From Mixta sp031457955 (GTDB lineage: Bacteria; Pseudomonadota; Gammaproteobacteria; Enterobacterales; Enterobacteriaceae), in contig NZ_JAVDXN010000012.1 of assembly GCF_031457955.1 (NCBI RefSeq), positions 1 through 64,000 on the forward strand: a DNA stretch of 64,000 bases, read 5' to 3'. The position numbers and the translations under genes were made by a program. Under the pieces are notes generated by a model. The model saw nothing but the letters and a program-made list of their open reading frames with translations, was not told the origin of the DNA and ran no database searches. How positions within the stretch are numbered: the stretch's first letter is position 1; every line of letters starts with the position of its first letter. Shown here in pieces: positions 1 to 9,550 of the stretch.

Positions 1-104
1 GCAGCGGTGTTGGCTGCTTTTACTCACCGCGCTCACTTACTTATGTAAGCTCGCGGGATTCGTTCAGTTGCCGCCTTGCTGCAACCCGAAATGCTGTGGG
101 TAAG
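1..104. repeat. ERIC (IRU) repeat, cut by window edge
   Basis: An imperfect palindrome centred on the inverted repeat CTTACTTATGTAAG matches the centre of the enterobacterial repetitive intergenic consensus: the familiar ERIC halves (ATGTAAGCTC, then GGGATTCG, then TTGCCGCCTT and CTGCAAC) are all readable. The left end lies outside the window. It sits directly downstream of the nuoF stop codon, on the transcribed side, so it is inside the nuo operon between nuoF and the expected nuoG. As RNA it would fold into a long hairpin. Confidence 0.85.
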
Positions 105-135
105 CGGCGCGTACCTTTTCCGTTGCGGCTCTGTT

Positions 136-1482
136 TTACCAGCGCGCTTTTAACAGGTTCGGCTGAATGCCGTTAATGGCACGCGTATTACCGAACACCT
201 GCGGCGCCATACCGGCTTCAAACTCTTCACGGAAATATTTGATCGCGCTTTGTAATGGCTCTACGGCGCCAGGCGCGTGAGCACAGAAGGTTTTACCCGG
301 GCCAAGCTGGCGGCAAAGCTGCAGCAGCGTTTCGATATCGCCCGGCTGCCCTTTCCCCTGCTCCAGCGCGCGCAGAATTTTCACGCTCCACGGCAGGCCG
401 TCACGGCAAGGCGTACACCAGCCGCAGGATTCACGGGCAAAAAACTCTTCCAGGTTACGCACCAGCGAAACCATATTGATTTCGTGATCCACCGCCATCG
501 CCAGCGCGGTGCCCAGACGGCTGCCCGCTTTACCGATGCTGGCAAATTCCATCGGCAGATCGAGATGCTGGTCGGTAAGGAAGTCGGTGCCTGCGCCGCC
601 CGGCTGCCAGGCTTTAAACTTCAGCCCGTCGCGCATGCCGCCAGCATAATCTTCCAGAATTTCACGCGCCGTAATGCCAAACGGCAATTCCCAGACGCCT
701 GGATTTTTTACCCGGCCCGAGAAGCCCATCATTTTGGTGCCCGCGTCTTCGCTCTTCGACAGCCCCTTGTACCACTCCACGCCGTTGGCGAGGATGGCCG
801 GCACGTTAGAGAGCGTCTCGACGTTGTTTACGCAGGTCGGTTTGCCCCAGGCGCCAGCGGAAGCCGGGAATGGCGGCTTGGAGCGCGGGTTAGCGCGACG
901 GCCTTCCAGCGAGTTAATCAGCGCCGTCTCTTCACCGCAGATATAACGACCCGCGCCGGTATGCACGATCAGTTCAAAATCAAAACCGGTGCCAAGGATA
1001 TTTTTCCCCAGGAAGCCCGCTTCGGTGGCTTCGGCGATAGCGCGACGCAGATTCACTGCCGCCTCGATATATTCGCCACGCAGGAAGATGTAGCCGCGAT
1101 ACGCTTTCAGCGCAAAAGCGCTGATCAGCATCCCTTCCACCAGCTGGTGCGGCATCTGCTCCATCAGCAGGCGGTCTTTATAGGTGCCCGGCTCCATCTC
1201 ATCGGCGTTACACAGCAGGTAACGGATGTTCATCGACTCATCTTTCGGCATCAGGCTCCACTTCAAACCCGTGGAGAAGCCTGCGCCGCCGCGCCCTTTC
1301 AGGCCGGAATCTTTTACCTGCGCGACGATTTCGTCAGGCGCCAGGCTTTTAAGCGCTTTTTCCGCGCCCGCGTAGCCGTTTTTGCTGCGGTATTCGTCAA
1401 ACCACACCGGCTGCTGGTCATCACGCATGCGCCAGGTAAGCGGGTGCGTTTCCGCAGTACGAATGATCTCTTTTACTGTCAT
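136..1482 (-). CDS. nuoF: NADH-quinone oxidoreductase subunit F
   Basis: NuoF carries the FMN and the N3 [4Fe-4S] cluster of complex I and is where NADH is oxidised, in the peripheral arm on the cytoplasmic side. The 448-residue product is full length against about 445 in E. coli. The glycine-rich FMN/NADH motif GRGGAGF is at residues 63-69. The cluster cysteines are in CGWCTPC near 354-360, with a further Cys near 401 in TFCAHAPG. Its start overlaps the nuoE stop by four bases (ATGA), so translation is probably coupled. nuoG would follow beyond the window edge, past an ERIC repeat. Confidence 0.98.
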   Translation of the reverse strand: MTVKEIIRTAETHPLTWRMRDDQQPVWFDEYRSKNGYAGAEKALKSLAPDEIVAQVKDSGLKGRGGAGFSTGLKWSLMPKDESMNIRYLLCNADEMEPGTYKDRLLMEQMPHQLVEGMLISAFALKAYRGYIFLRGEYIEAAVNLRRAIAEATEAGFLGKNILGTGFDFELIVHTGAGRYICGEETALINSLEGRRANPRSKPPFPASAGAWGKPTCVNNVETLSNVPAILANGVEWYKGLSKSEDAGTKMMGFSGRVKNPGVWELPFGITAREILEDYAGGMRDGLKFKAWQPGGAGTDFLTDQHLDLPMEFASIGKAGSRLGTALAMAVDHEINMVSLVRNLEEFFARESCGWCTPCRDGLPWSVKILRALEQGKGQPGDIETLLQLCRQLGPGKTFCAHAPGAVEPLQSAIKYFREEFEAGMAPQVFGNTRAINGIQPNLLKARW

Positions 1483-1994
1483 TGATACTGCTCCAGTAAC
1501 GATGGAATATTTTCCGGCGTCAGGTGAACGTGGGTATCTTCATCCACCATCATCGTCGGGCCTTTATCGCAGTTACCGAGGCAGCAGGTTGGCAGCAGCG
1601 TGAAGCGGCCATCCGCCGTGGTCTGGCCTGGCTTGATATTCAATGACTGCTCCAGCGCGGCCTGAATGCCTTGATAGCCGGTAATGTGGCACACCACGCT
1701 ATCGCAATAGCGGATCACGTGACGGCCCACCGGCTGACGGAAAATCTGACTGTAAAAGGTCGCCACCCCTTCCACATCGCTGGCAGGGATGCCTAACACC
1801 TCGGCAATGGCATTAATCGCACCATCCGGCACCCAGCCGCGCTGTTTCTGCACGATTTTCAGCGCTTCAATCGAGGCGGCGCGTGCATCTTCGTAATGGT
1901 GTTTTTCATGCTCAATCGCGTCGCGTTCTGCCGCACTTAGCTCAAAGACCTCGGTCGGGTCGATCGTTTCGATGGCAATTTTTTGATCGTGCAT
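1479..1994 (-). CDS. nuoE: NADH-quinone oxidoreductase subunit E
   Basis: NuoE is the thioredoxin-fold subunit that holds the N1a [2Fe-2S] cluster next to NuoF in the NADH dehydrogenase module. The four expected ligands are visible: Cys97 and Cys102 (CDSVVC), then Cys138 and Cys142 in the CCLGNCDKGP motif. It has 171 residues, close to the E. coli length of 166. The gene starts two bases after the nuoCD stop and its end overlaps nuoF, typical of the compact nuo operon. Confidence 0.98.
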   Translation of the reverse strand: MHDQKIAIETIDPTEVFELSAAERDAIEHEKHHYEDARAASIEALKIVQKQRGWVPDGAINAIAEVLGIPASDVEGVATFYSQIFRQPVGRHVIRYCDSVVCHITGYQGIQAALEQSLNIKPGQTTADGRFTLLPTCCLGNCDKGPTMMVDEDTHVHLTPENIPSLLEQYQ

Positions 1995-1996
1995 AA

Positions 1997-3796
1997 TTAG
2001 CGGTCCACGTCTGACATAACAAAATCGATACTACCCAGGTAAACGATCAGGTCGGATACCAGGCTGCCGCGGATCACCGAAGGGATCTGCTGCAGGTGCG
2101 GGAAGCTTGGCGTACGAATACGCGTGCGATAGCTTACGGTGCTGCCGTCGCTGGTCAGGTAATAGCTGTTGATCCCTTTGGTCGCTTCGATCATCTGGAA
2201 TGATTCGTTAGCAGGCATCACCGGTCCCCAGGAAACCTGCAGGAAGTGGGTAATCAGGGTTTCAATGTGCTGCAGCGTACGCTCTTTCGGCGGCGGCGTG
2301 GTCAACGGATGATCGGCTTTAAACGGTCCGGCCGGCATGTTGTTCAGGCACTGCTCAAGAATACGCAGGCTCTGGCGCATCTCTTCCATTTTCAGCATCA
2401 CGCGGGTGTAGGCGTCGCTGACGCCGCTGCCCACCGGAATCTCAAAATCGAAGTTTTCATAGCCAGAGTAAGGACGCCATTTACGCACGTCGAAATCGAT
2501 GCCGGTCGCACGCAGGCCTGCGCCGGTGGTGCCCCAGGCAAGCGCTTCATCTTTACCATAAGCGGCAACGCCTTTAGCACGGCCAACCAGCACGCTGTTT
2601 CTCAGCGCGACGGTTTCATATTCCTTCAGACGCTTCGGCATCCAGTCAAGGAACTCACGCAGCAGACGCTCCCAGCCTTTCGGCAGGTCATGCGCGACGC
2701 CGCCGATACGGAACCAGGCCGGGTGCATACGGAAGCCGGTAATCGCTTCCACTACATCATAAATTTTCTGGCGATCGGTAAAGGCAAAGAACACCGGCGA
2801 CATCGCGCCGACGTCCTGAATAAACGTCGAAATATAGAGCAGATGGCTATTGATGCGGAACAGCTCAGAGAGCATGACGCGAATCACGTTAACGCGATCC
2901 GGCACCACGATGCCCGCCAGCTTCTCAACCGCCAGCACATAAGGCATTTCATTAACGCAGCCGCCCAGATATTCCACACGGTCGGTGTAAGGAATATAGC
3001 TGTGCCAGGACTGACGCTCGCCCATTTTTTCCGCGCCGCGGTGGTGATAACCGATATCAGGCACGCAGTCGACGATCTCTTCACCATCCAGCTGCATAAC
3101 GATGCGGAAAGCACCGTGTGCTGACGGGTGGTTCGGGCCGAGGTTGAGGAACATAAAGTCCTCGTTTTCGGTGCCGCGCTTCATGCCCCAGTCTTCCGGC
3201 TTGAAACGCAGCGCTTCCATCTCCAGATCCTCTTTCTGCTTGGTCAGCTCAAAAGGATTGAATTCCGTCGCACGCGCCGGATAGTCTTTGCGCAGCGGGT
3301 GACCTTCCCAGGTTGGCGGCATCATGATGCGCGTCAGGTGAGGATGCCCGTCAAAGGTGACGCCGAACATTTCCCAGGTTTCACGCTCATACCAGTTGGC
3401 GTTGGGGAAAAGTTTGGTCAGGGTCGGCAGGTGCATGTCATTTTCAGACAACGCCACCTTGAGCATGATGTCGCTATTGCGCTCAATAGAGAGCAGATGG
3501 TAGAAAACGGAAAAATCCGCCGCGGGCAGCCCGTTACGGTGGGTACGCAGGCGCTCATCCGTTCCATGCAGGTCATACAGCATCACATAGGGTTTAGGCA
3601 GCTTGCGTAAAAATTCCGCGATCGCCAGCAGCTGTTCACGCTTAACCCAAACAACCGGAATGCCGGTGCGCGTTGGCTGAACGGTAAAGGCATCCGGCCC
3701 AAAGCGGTTACGCAACTCGCCGATCACCGGATCATCCAGGTGATCCCGGGTTTGCCATGCAGGCTGAGCGAGATCTTGCGTGGTCAAATCTGTCAT
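1997..3796 (-). CDS. nuoC: NADH-quinone oxidoreductase fused subunit C/D
   Basis: This 599-residue protein joins NuoC (about residues 1-190) and NuoD (about 210-599) in one chain, as in E. coli and relatives (nuoCD); in many other bacteria the two are separate. It forms the connecting part of the peripheral arm. The NuoD half, related to NiFe hydrogenase large subunits, contributes to the quinone site; the motif NLGPNHPSAHGAF marks its start. The next gene, nuoE, begins two bases after its stop. The 117 bases up to the nuoB stop (3797-3913) hold no recognisable gene. Confidence 0.98.
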   Translation of the reverse strand: MTDLTTQDLAQPAWQTRDHLDDPVIGELRNRFGPDAFTVQPTRTGIPVVWVKREQLLAIAEFLRKLPKPYVMLYDLHGTDERLRTHRNGLPAADFSVFYHLLSIERNSDIMLKVALSENDMHLPTLTKLFPNANWYERETWEMFGVTFDGHPHLTRIMMPPTWEGHPLRKDYPARATEFNPFELTKQKEDLEMEALRFKPEDWGMKRGTENEDFMFLNLGPNHPSAHGAFRIVMQLDGEEIVDCVPDIGYHHRGAEKMGERQSWHSYIPYTDRVEYLGGCVNEMPYVLAVEKLAGIVVPDRVNVIRVMLSELFRINSHLLYISTFIQDVGAMSPVFFAFTDRQKIYDVVEAITGFRMHPAWFRIGGVAHDLPKGWERLLREFLDWMPKRLKEYETVALRNSVLVGRAKGVAAYGKDEALAWGTTGAGLRATGIDFDVRKWRPYSGYENFDFEIPVGSGVSDAYTRVMLKMEEMRQSLRILEQCLNNMPAGPFKADHPLTTPPPKERTLQHIETLITHFLQVSWGPVMPANESFQMIEATKGINSYYLTSDGSTVSYRTRIRTPSFPHLQQIPSVIRGSLVSDLIVYLGSIDFVMSDVDR

Positions 3797-3913
3797 ACGT
3801 TACTCACCATTGGCCTGAAAACAGGCACGAAGTCGTTGGTGTCAGGATGGGGTGCGCGCGTTGGTTGGTGGTATTATTGCGCTGCGTGTCAGGCCCCATC
3901 CATAAACTGTTGA

Positions 3914-4588
3914 TTAAATTTCGTCCGGGGTACGCAGGTTCGTTACCGCAATGCGATCGTCGCGTTTCCTTTCGCGTTCAGACTGCATATTGGCGCGGTA
4001 GACGCCCTGATCGCCAACCACCCAGGAGAGCGGACGACGTTCTTTACCAATGGATTCCTGCAACAGCAGCAGCGCCTGCATATAGGCTTCCGGGCGCGGC
4101 GGGCAGCCAGGGATATAGACATCCACCGGCAGGAACTTATCAACGCCCTGCACTACCGAGTAGATATCGTACATGCCGCCTGAGTTAGCGCAGGCGCCCA
4201 TCGAGATCACCCATTTCGGCTCCAGCATCTGATCGTACAAACGCTGAATCACCGGTGCCATTTTGGTGAACGGCGTCCCGGCAACCACCATAAAGTCAGC
4301 CTGACGCGGCGAAGCACGAATAACTTCGGAACCAAAGCGGGCTACGTCATGCACCGAGGTAAACGAGGTGGTCATTTCGACATAACAACAGGATAAGCCG
4401 AAGTTAAACGGCCAAAGAGAGTTCTTACGACCCCAGTTCACCATGTCATGCAGCGCGTTTTCCAGCTTGCCCATGTAAACGCTGCGGTGAACGTGTTGCT
4501 CCAGTGGGTCGGAAACGACCTCCTGTTTCTGCAGGGGATAACGGTCATTCTCACCGTTGGGGTCTATGCGGGTGAGCGTATAGTCCAT
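3914..4588 (-). CDS. nuoB: NADH-quinone oxidoreductase subunit B
   Basis: NuoB binds the terminal N2 [4Fe-4S] cluster, which passes electrons to ubiquinone. The characteristic adjacent pair Cys67-Cys68 (GLSCCYVEM), Cys133 (MGACANSGG) and Cys162 (YIPGCPPRPE) are all present. The 224-residue length agrees with E. coli (220). It follows nuoA by 15 bases and shares its promoter. Confidence 0.98.
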   Translation of the reverse strand: MDYTLTRIDPNGENDRYPLQKQEVVSDPLEQHVHRSVYMGKLENALHDMVNWGRKNSLWPFNFGLSCCYVEMTTSFTSVHDVARFGSEVIRASPRQADFMVVAGTPFTKMAPVIQRLYDQMLEPKWVISMGACANSGGMYDIYSVVQGVDKFLPVDVYIPGCPPRPEAYMQALLLLQESIGKERRPLSWVVGDQGVYRANMQSERERKRDDRIAVTNLRTPDEI

Positions 4589-4603
4589 CTTAATGCCTCG
4601 CTG

Positions 4604-5041
4604 TTACTGCTTTTGAGGGTTGGTGTTAGTGACCTTTCCGGTATCAACGTCCACGCGACGACGCGCAGGCGCCCAATCCAGCGCACCAATCCGCACCAGA
4701 TAAACCAGACCAGCCAACAGCACCAAAATGAAAATTGCGGCTTCTACAAAGCCGATCCAACCGCTTTCACGGATAGAGGTCGACCATGCATATAAAAAGA
4801 GGGCTTCTACGTCGAAGATCACGAAGAACATAGCCACCAGGTAGAATTTGGCAGAAAGGCGCAGATGCGTGCTGCCAACCGGATCGATACCTGATTCAAA
4901 TGGGGTGTTTTTATAACGCGCGCGCGCGCGACCGCCTAACAGCCAGCCGCCGGCCAGCATAAAGACGCATAGCCCAAAAGCGACAACGATAAAAACAACG
5001 AATGCCCAGTGATGAGCGATAACTTCGGTGGTTGTTGACAT
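4604..5041 (-). CDS. nuoA: NADH-quinone oxidoreductase subunit A
   Basis: NuoA is a small subunit of the complex I membrane arm. The 145-residue sequence shows three hydrophobic segments (about residues 13-35, 65-85 and 95-118) and the conserved PFESGIDPVG loop between the first two. It is the first gene of the operon; the upstream AT-rich region (5042-5603) must hold its promoters, and lrhA lies beyond, as in E. coli, where LrhA represses nuo. Confidence 0.97.
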   Translation of the reverse strand: MSTTTEVIAHHWAFVVFIVVAFGLCVFMLAGGWLLGGRARARYKNTPFESGIDPVGSTHLRLSAKFYLVAMFFVIFDVEALFLYAWSTSIRESGWIGFVEAAIFILVLLAGLVYLVRIGALDWAPARRRVDVDTGKVTNTNPQKQ

Positions 5042-5603
5042 ACTCTCTGCTTACTCATCAAAAGTGGCGTTTAGCGTCCTGCGATGCCGATAGCGAAGAA
5101 CACACCACATTAATTCAAGGGAAGGATGAAAAACCTTATAAATTATGCTGTCTTTAACCTATAAGCAGCAATTTAATGGGGTTTTTTACCCCTTTCTATA
5201 ACCTTTTGTCAACTTTGACAAAAGTATCCACAGACTAATTTACATTTACATCATTTTATTAACACGAAATGCGCACTATTTAGGCTAAATCGAGTCAGTT
5301 TAGGAATGTAAATTAAGTGTAGTGGGTATTGGCACAGTTGGATCGCGCATTTAACAAACATATTTTGACAGGAAAACGGTAAATTTCCTGCCCCTTAGCA
5401 GGGTTATTTTTTTGATCCAGAACACACTTTTGCCCTTTTTGATAAAATAATCGTCAATCAGATCGGCTGCTTTTTCAGCAATCGCATCTGAAAAAAGGAA
5501 TAAGTTAAAAAAGGATTTTATTCAAAAAAGCGTTTCACTTTTATTAAGCGAGGAAAATCAAAAGTCGTAACGAAGCGGGAAAAAAGCGGGGGAAAAGCTT
5601 AAT
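5042..5603 (-). promoter_or_regulatory. nuo operon upstream region
   Basis: This stretch of about 560 bases has no credible gene and is markedly AT-rich compared with its neighbours. By position it holds the nuo promoters. A perfect inverted repeat with 10-base arms (CTTTTGTCAA, two bases, TTGACAAAAG) lies at 5203-5224 and could be an operator. I could not assign a -10/-35 pair or a specific ArcA, Fnr or LrhA site with confidence. Confidence 0.6.
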
Positions 5604-5648
5604 AAAAAAGCCTCTTAACCCATTTTCAGGTTAAGAGGCTTTTTTTTC
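5604..5648. terminator. rho-independent terminator after lrhA
   Basis: A perfect stem (GCCTCTTAACC / GGTTAAGAGGC) with an eight-base loop is preceded by an A-run and followed by a T-run of eight, so it can act in both directions. Its natural role is ending the lrhA transcript (minus strand), insulating nuo from lrhA read-through. Confidence 0.9.
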
Positions 5649-5702
5649 ACAATGTTAGCTGATAAAACCTGTTCTAAATGAGAAAACCTCTCATTTTTTC
5701 AC

Positions 5703-6629
5703 TTATTCTTCATCATCCAGTAACATTGCATCACCCTGACCCGCTAACGAAAGGTTATACGGGTCATTGCTGGATTCCATCGCGTTGAAAATAGCCAGCG
5801 CCAGCTCATTTTCGCTGTCAGGATTACGGCACAGCAGATATTGCGTATCCGGCAGGACCGGCAGGCCTTCCGCCGCGCCCATCACGCGCAGCTCCGGGCT
5901 CATCATCTCTACCGGACGCGCAGTCACGCCAAGACCCGCTTTCACCGCCGCGCGCACTGCCGCCAGCGTGGAAGCGACATAAGAGATACGCCACGGGATA
6001 CCGGCTTCATTCAGGTGATCGATAGCCATATCGCGATACGGGCTTGGCTCATCCAGCAGCACCAATGGAATGGCTTCGCCGCGCTGGAAGATGTAATCCG
6101 CTGCGCAGTACCACAGCGTCGGTGACGTACGCAGTACCTGATGGGTGAAATTGCCCGGACTGGAGGTGGTCACCACCAGGTCAACTTCGCCCTGATTGAG
6201 CATTTCCATCATAAACGGGTTACGCTTCACACGTACGTCGATCGCCAGTTTTGGATAAACAGAGGTCACGCGGTTCAGCAAGAACGGCAGAATAGTATCT
6301 GACGTATCATCAGAGGCGCCGATGGTCAGCACGCCCTGCACGTTGCTGTACATCAGTGAGGTACAGGCTTCATCGTTAAAACGTAAAATTTTGCGGGCAT
6401 AGCCGAGCAGCTGAATACCGTGCTCGGTCAGCAGCTTGTTACGGCCATGACGGGCAAACAGCTCTTTCCCTACCAGCTGCTCCAGACGCTGCATCTGCTG
6501 GCTAACCGCGGACTGGGTTCTGCATACGGCGGCGGCGGCGGCGGCAAAGGTGTTGAGATCTGCTACGGCAACAAACGTTCTCAGCAGATCGAGATCGAGA
6601 TTGAGTATCGGACGATTTGCATTAGTCAT
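5703..6629 (-). CDS. lrhA: LysR-type regulator LrhA
   Basis: LrhA (also HexA/PecT in plant-associated enterobacteria) is a LysR-family regulator of motility, virulence factors and sigma-S stability. The 308-residue product has the N-terminal winged helix-turn-helix with LDLLRTFVAVADLNTFAAAA (about residues 13-32) and a C-terminal effector domain. Position next to and transcribed in the same direction as nuoA matches E. coli, which supports the name over a generic LysR call. In Pantoea and Erwinia relatives it is known to repress exopolysaccharide and exoenzymes; that role is not shown by this sequence. Confidence 0.95.
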   Translation of the reverse strand: MTNANRPILNLDLDLLRTFVAVADLNTFAAAAAAVCRTQSAVSQQMQRLEQLVGKELFARHGRNKLLTEHGIQLLGYARKILRFNDEACTSLMYSNVQGVLTIGASDDTSDTILPFLLNRVTSVYPKLAIDVRVKRNPFMMEMLNQGEVDLVVTTSSPGNFTHQVLRTSPTLWYCAADYIFQRGEAIPLVLLDEPSPYRDMAIDHLNEAGIPWRISYVASTLAAVRAAVKAGLGVTARPVEMMSPELRVMGAAEGLPVLPDTQYLLCRNPDSENELALAIFNAMESSNDPYNLSLAGQGDAMLLDDEE

Positions 6630-7622
6630 ATTTTTTCTTCACTTATAAGTTTTTAAGAACAACTACCCTGGTGTTACTCCCGTCGATCAAATGTCAGACG
6701 GAGATTAAGATGGCAATAATGACGTTTCCGAAAACCGGAAGCGACAGCTCAACACTGCATAAAGAAAAGCTGCTTTTCATATACCGCTGGAGGAATGCAT
6801 GCAGACCAGCCAGTGCCGCCGGTATTGACCTGTTAAAACGTTCAGCGCTTAGGCGCTACTACACTGGACGCAAAATCGCGCCCTGCTTATTGATGGAAGC
6901 CGCGCCAACTTCAGGCAAGTTAACTACGGGGCCGCTGGTTCATAACTTTCACATGCTGCGCTGGCAAAATGTCACAACGCAAAAAAACGAATATTTTACC
7001 GGACTTAACCTTAACAACCGCCGCGTTTCCCCCGGCTGGCGTCAGGCATATTGGTTTTATCACAAAGTCCGTTGATGGATATCCTGCCACAACGACGCCT
7101 AATTTTTAAGCCCCAATCGCATTTTTCTTATCAATAAAGCCGCGTTTTAGCATTATTGCTTCTTTTTTTAACGATTGGTTTTAACGGCGCGCTGGCTGAA
7201 AAGCATCCTAAGGCGCAATGGGGTACCCGATGCAAAAGTGGCAGCAAAGCATTCAATTTGTCTAAACATTATCCCCCCTACCGCTTATCGGCAGTTTAAG
7301 TAGCAAAATTTAACTGTTTCGTTCCGTATCAATCTACATTTTTCATCTTAATTTGTTTCTTTTTCTGATCCAGCTCGCATGCTGTGAAGAGATGCTTACA
7401 GGGAGCGGTGATGGTTGGTTTTTTATGCTGTGTTTTAAGTAAAAATTGGGGTTTTAATCCAGACAATTAAGATTACCTGACGTTGCATACCGCCCAGTAC
7501 GTCATTGATTCCCGGTTGCGCCAAAAGCGGGCGGTGCCCTTCAAATATCGCAAGCAGAAGAGTAAATTGAGCGGGTTTATTTCCACGGCAGGAACGCAGT
7601 TCTGTCAGTTAGGGCACATGCA
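6630..7622. other. long lrhA-alaA divergent intergenic region
   Basis: Nearly 1 kb separates divergent lrhA and alaA. A plus-strand open frame at 6671-7075 (134 codons) resembles nothing I recognise, lacks a clear ribosome binding site and has unusual composition, so I do not call it. The region is AT-rich and probably contains the long untranslated leader known for lrhA in E. coli plus the alaA promoter. No specific operator was identified. Confidence 0.5.
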
Positions 7623-8840
7623 ATGAATACAATTATCGAAAAATCGTCGAAGCTGGATAATGTTTGTTATGACATCCGCGGTCCGGTGTTAAAAGAGGCC
7701 AAACGTCTTGAAGAAGAAGGCAATAAGGTCCTGAAGTTAAATATTGGTAATCCCGCGCCGTTTGGCTTTGAGGCTCCGGATGAGATTCTGGTCGATGTTA
7801 TTCGCAACCTGCCTGGCGCTCAGGGCTATTGTGATTCCAAAGGGCTTTACTCCGCGCGTAAAGCGATTATGCAGCATTACCAGGCGCGTGATATGCGCGA
7901 CGTTACCGTTGAAGATATCTATATCGGCAACGGCGTTTCCGAGCTGATTGTGCAGTCGATGCAGGCGTTGCTGAACAGCGGCGATGAGATGCTGGTGCCC
8001 GCGCCAGACTATCCGCTGTGGACCGCTGCGGTTTCCCTTTCCAGCGGTAACGCGGTGCATTATTTGTGCGATGAATCGGCGGGCTGGTTCCCGGATCTGG
8101 ACGACATTCGCAGCAAAATCACGCCGCGCACGCGTGGCATTGTGATTATCAATCCCAATAACCCAACCGGCGCTGTCTACAGCAAAGCGCTGCTGATGGA
8201 GATTGTGGAGATTGCACGCGAACATAATCTGATCATTTTCGCCGACGAAATTTACGACAAAATTCTCTATGACGCTGCGCAGCACCACTCTATTGCCGCG
8301 CTGGCGCCCGATCTGCTTACCGTGACATTTAACGGCCTGTCGAAAACCTATCGCGTGGCGGGATTCCGTCAGGGCTGGATGGTGCTTAACGGCCCGAAAA
8401 AACATGCCAAAGGCTATATCGAAGGGCTAGAGATGCTGGCCTCTATGCGTTTGTGCGCCAACGTTCCGGCGCAGCACGCCATCCAGACTGCGCTTGGCGG
8501 CTACCAGAGCATCAGCGAATTCATCATGCCCGGCGGACGGTTATATGAGCAGCGCCAGCGCGCCTGGGAGCTGATTAATGACATTCCCGGCGTCAGCTGC
8601 GTGAAGCCGCAGGGCGCGCTCTATATGTTCCCGCGTATCGACGCGAAAAAATTCAACCTGCACGACGATCAAAAAATGGTGCTGGATTTCCTGTTACAGG
8701 AAAAAGTGCTGCTGGTGCAGGGATCGGCGTTTAACTGGCCGTGGCCGGACCATGTGCGCATCGTGACGCTGCCGCGCGTTGACGATCTGGAAATGGCGAT
8801 TGGTAAGTTTGGCCGTTTCCTTGAGGGTTACCGCCAGTAA
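7623..8840 (+). CDS. alaA: glutamate-pyruvate aminotransferase AlaA
   Basis: AlaA (formerly YfbQ) is a PLP-dependent class I aminotransferase making alanine from pyruvate and glutamate in the cytoplasm. The 405 residues match E. coli AlaA in length. The PLP lysine is Lys241 in NGLSKTYRVAG; NPNNPTGAV near 178-186 and the aspartate motif FADEIYD near 206-212 are typical. It heads the alaA-yfbR arrangement; a strong hairpin at 8894-8924 lies between the two. Confidence 0.97.
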   Translation: MNTIIEKSSKLDNVCYDIRGPVLKEAKRLEEEGNKVLKLNIGNPAPFGFEAPDEILVDVIRNLPGAQGYCDSKGLYSARKAIMQHYQARDMRDVTVEDIYIGNGVSELIVQSMQALLNSGDEMLVPAPDYPLWTAAVSLSSGNAVHYLCDESAGWFPDLDDIRSKITPRTRGIVIINPNNPTGAVYSKALLMEIVEIAREHNLIIFADEIYDKILYDAAQHHSIAALAPDLLTVTFNGLSKTYRVAGFRQGWMVLNGPKKHAKGYIEGLEMLASMRLCANVPAQHAIQTALGGYQSISEFIMPGGRLYEQRQRAWELINDIPGVSCVKPQGALYMFPRIDAKKFNLHDDQKMVLDFLLQEKVLLVQGSAFNWPWPDHVRIVTLPRVDDLEMAIGKFGRFLEGYRQ

Positions 8841-8893
8841 AACCGGCACGCGTTCCCTGCGCTAGCGCCGGGCATGAAAAGGCGATACTGTTG

Positions 8894-8924
8894 CTGCGGA
8901 GACCGGAAATGCCGGTTTCCGCAG
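8894..8924 (+). terminator. hairpin between alaA and yfbR
   Basis: Arms CTGCGGAGACCGG and CCGGTTTCCGCAG pair over 13 positions with one wobble and a five-base loop. Only three T residues follow, and the yfbR ribosome binding site starts right after, so it may be a partial terminator or an mRNA stabiliser. Confidence 0.5.
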
Positions 8925-8949
8925 TTTGCGTAGAGGAGAAACCTTTTCA

Positions 8950-9549
8950 ATGAAGCAGAGCCATTTTTTCGCCCATCTTTCCCGCCTTAAACTGATCAAC
9001 CGCTGGCCGCTGATGCGCAACGTGCGTACGGAAAATGTTTCTGAGCATAGCTTACAGGTGGCGATGGTCGCTCATGCCCTGGCGCTGATCAAAAACCTGA
9101 AGTTTAACGGTAACCTGAATGCGGAACGCATTGCGCTGATTGCGCTCTACCATGACGCCAGCGAGGTACTGACCGGCGATTTGCCCACGCCGGTTAAGTA
9201 TTACAACGCGCAAATTGCGCACGAATATAAAAAAATCGAAGAGATTGCCCGCCATCAGCTGATTGAAATGCTGCCTGCCGAGCTACAGGATGCGTGGCGG
9301 CCGCTGCTGGATGAACAGCAGCAGAGCGAGGCGGAAACAGCCATTTTGAAACAGGCCGATGCGCTGTGCGCCTATTTGAAATGCCTTGAAGAGCTGTCAG
9401 CTGGCAATAATGAGTTCCGCCGGGCACTGGCGCGCCTGGAGAAAACCCTTGAGCGGCGACGCAGCGAGGAGATGGACTATTTCATCGCGGTTTTCGTTCC
9501 CAGCTTTAATCTGTCGCTGGATGAAATATCGCAGGATACGCCGCTGTAA
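8950..9549 (+). CDS. yfbR: 5'-deoxynucleotidase YfbR
   Basis: YfbR is an HD-domain phosphohydrolase that removes phosphate from deoxyribonucleoside 5'-monophosphates in nucleotide salvage. Metal ligands His33, His68-Asp69 and Asp137 are visible in SEHSLQ, YHDASE and KQADALC. The start at 8950 gives MKQSHFFAHL and 199 residues, equal to E. coli, and has a good upstream AGAGGAG; an in-frame start eight codons earlier has no such site. Confidence 0.96.
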   Translation: MKQSHFFAHLSRLKLINRWPLMRNVRTENVSEHSLQVAMVAHALALIKNLKFNGNLNAERIALIALYHDASEVLTGDLPTPVKYYNAQIAHEYKKIEEIARHQLIEMLPAELQDAWRPLLDEQQQSEAETAILKQADALCAYLKCLEELSAGNNEFRRALARLEKTLERRRSEEMDYFIAVFVPSFNLSLDEISQDTPL

Positions 9550-9550
9550 C

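Noticed and set aside
277..1485. 402-codon plus-strand open frame
   Set aside because: It lies wholly antisense to nuoF, whose product is clearly conserved; a high-GC shadow frame.
2246..3124. 292-codon plus-strand open frame
   Set aside because: Antisense to nuoCD, Arg/His-rich translation with no family features.
6671..7075. 134-codon plus-strand open frame between lrhA and alaA
   Set aside because: No ribosome binding site, no recognisable similarity, and it sits in a region expected to be the lrhA leader.
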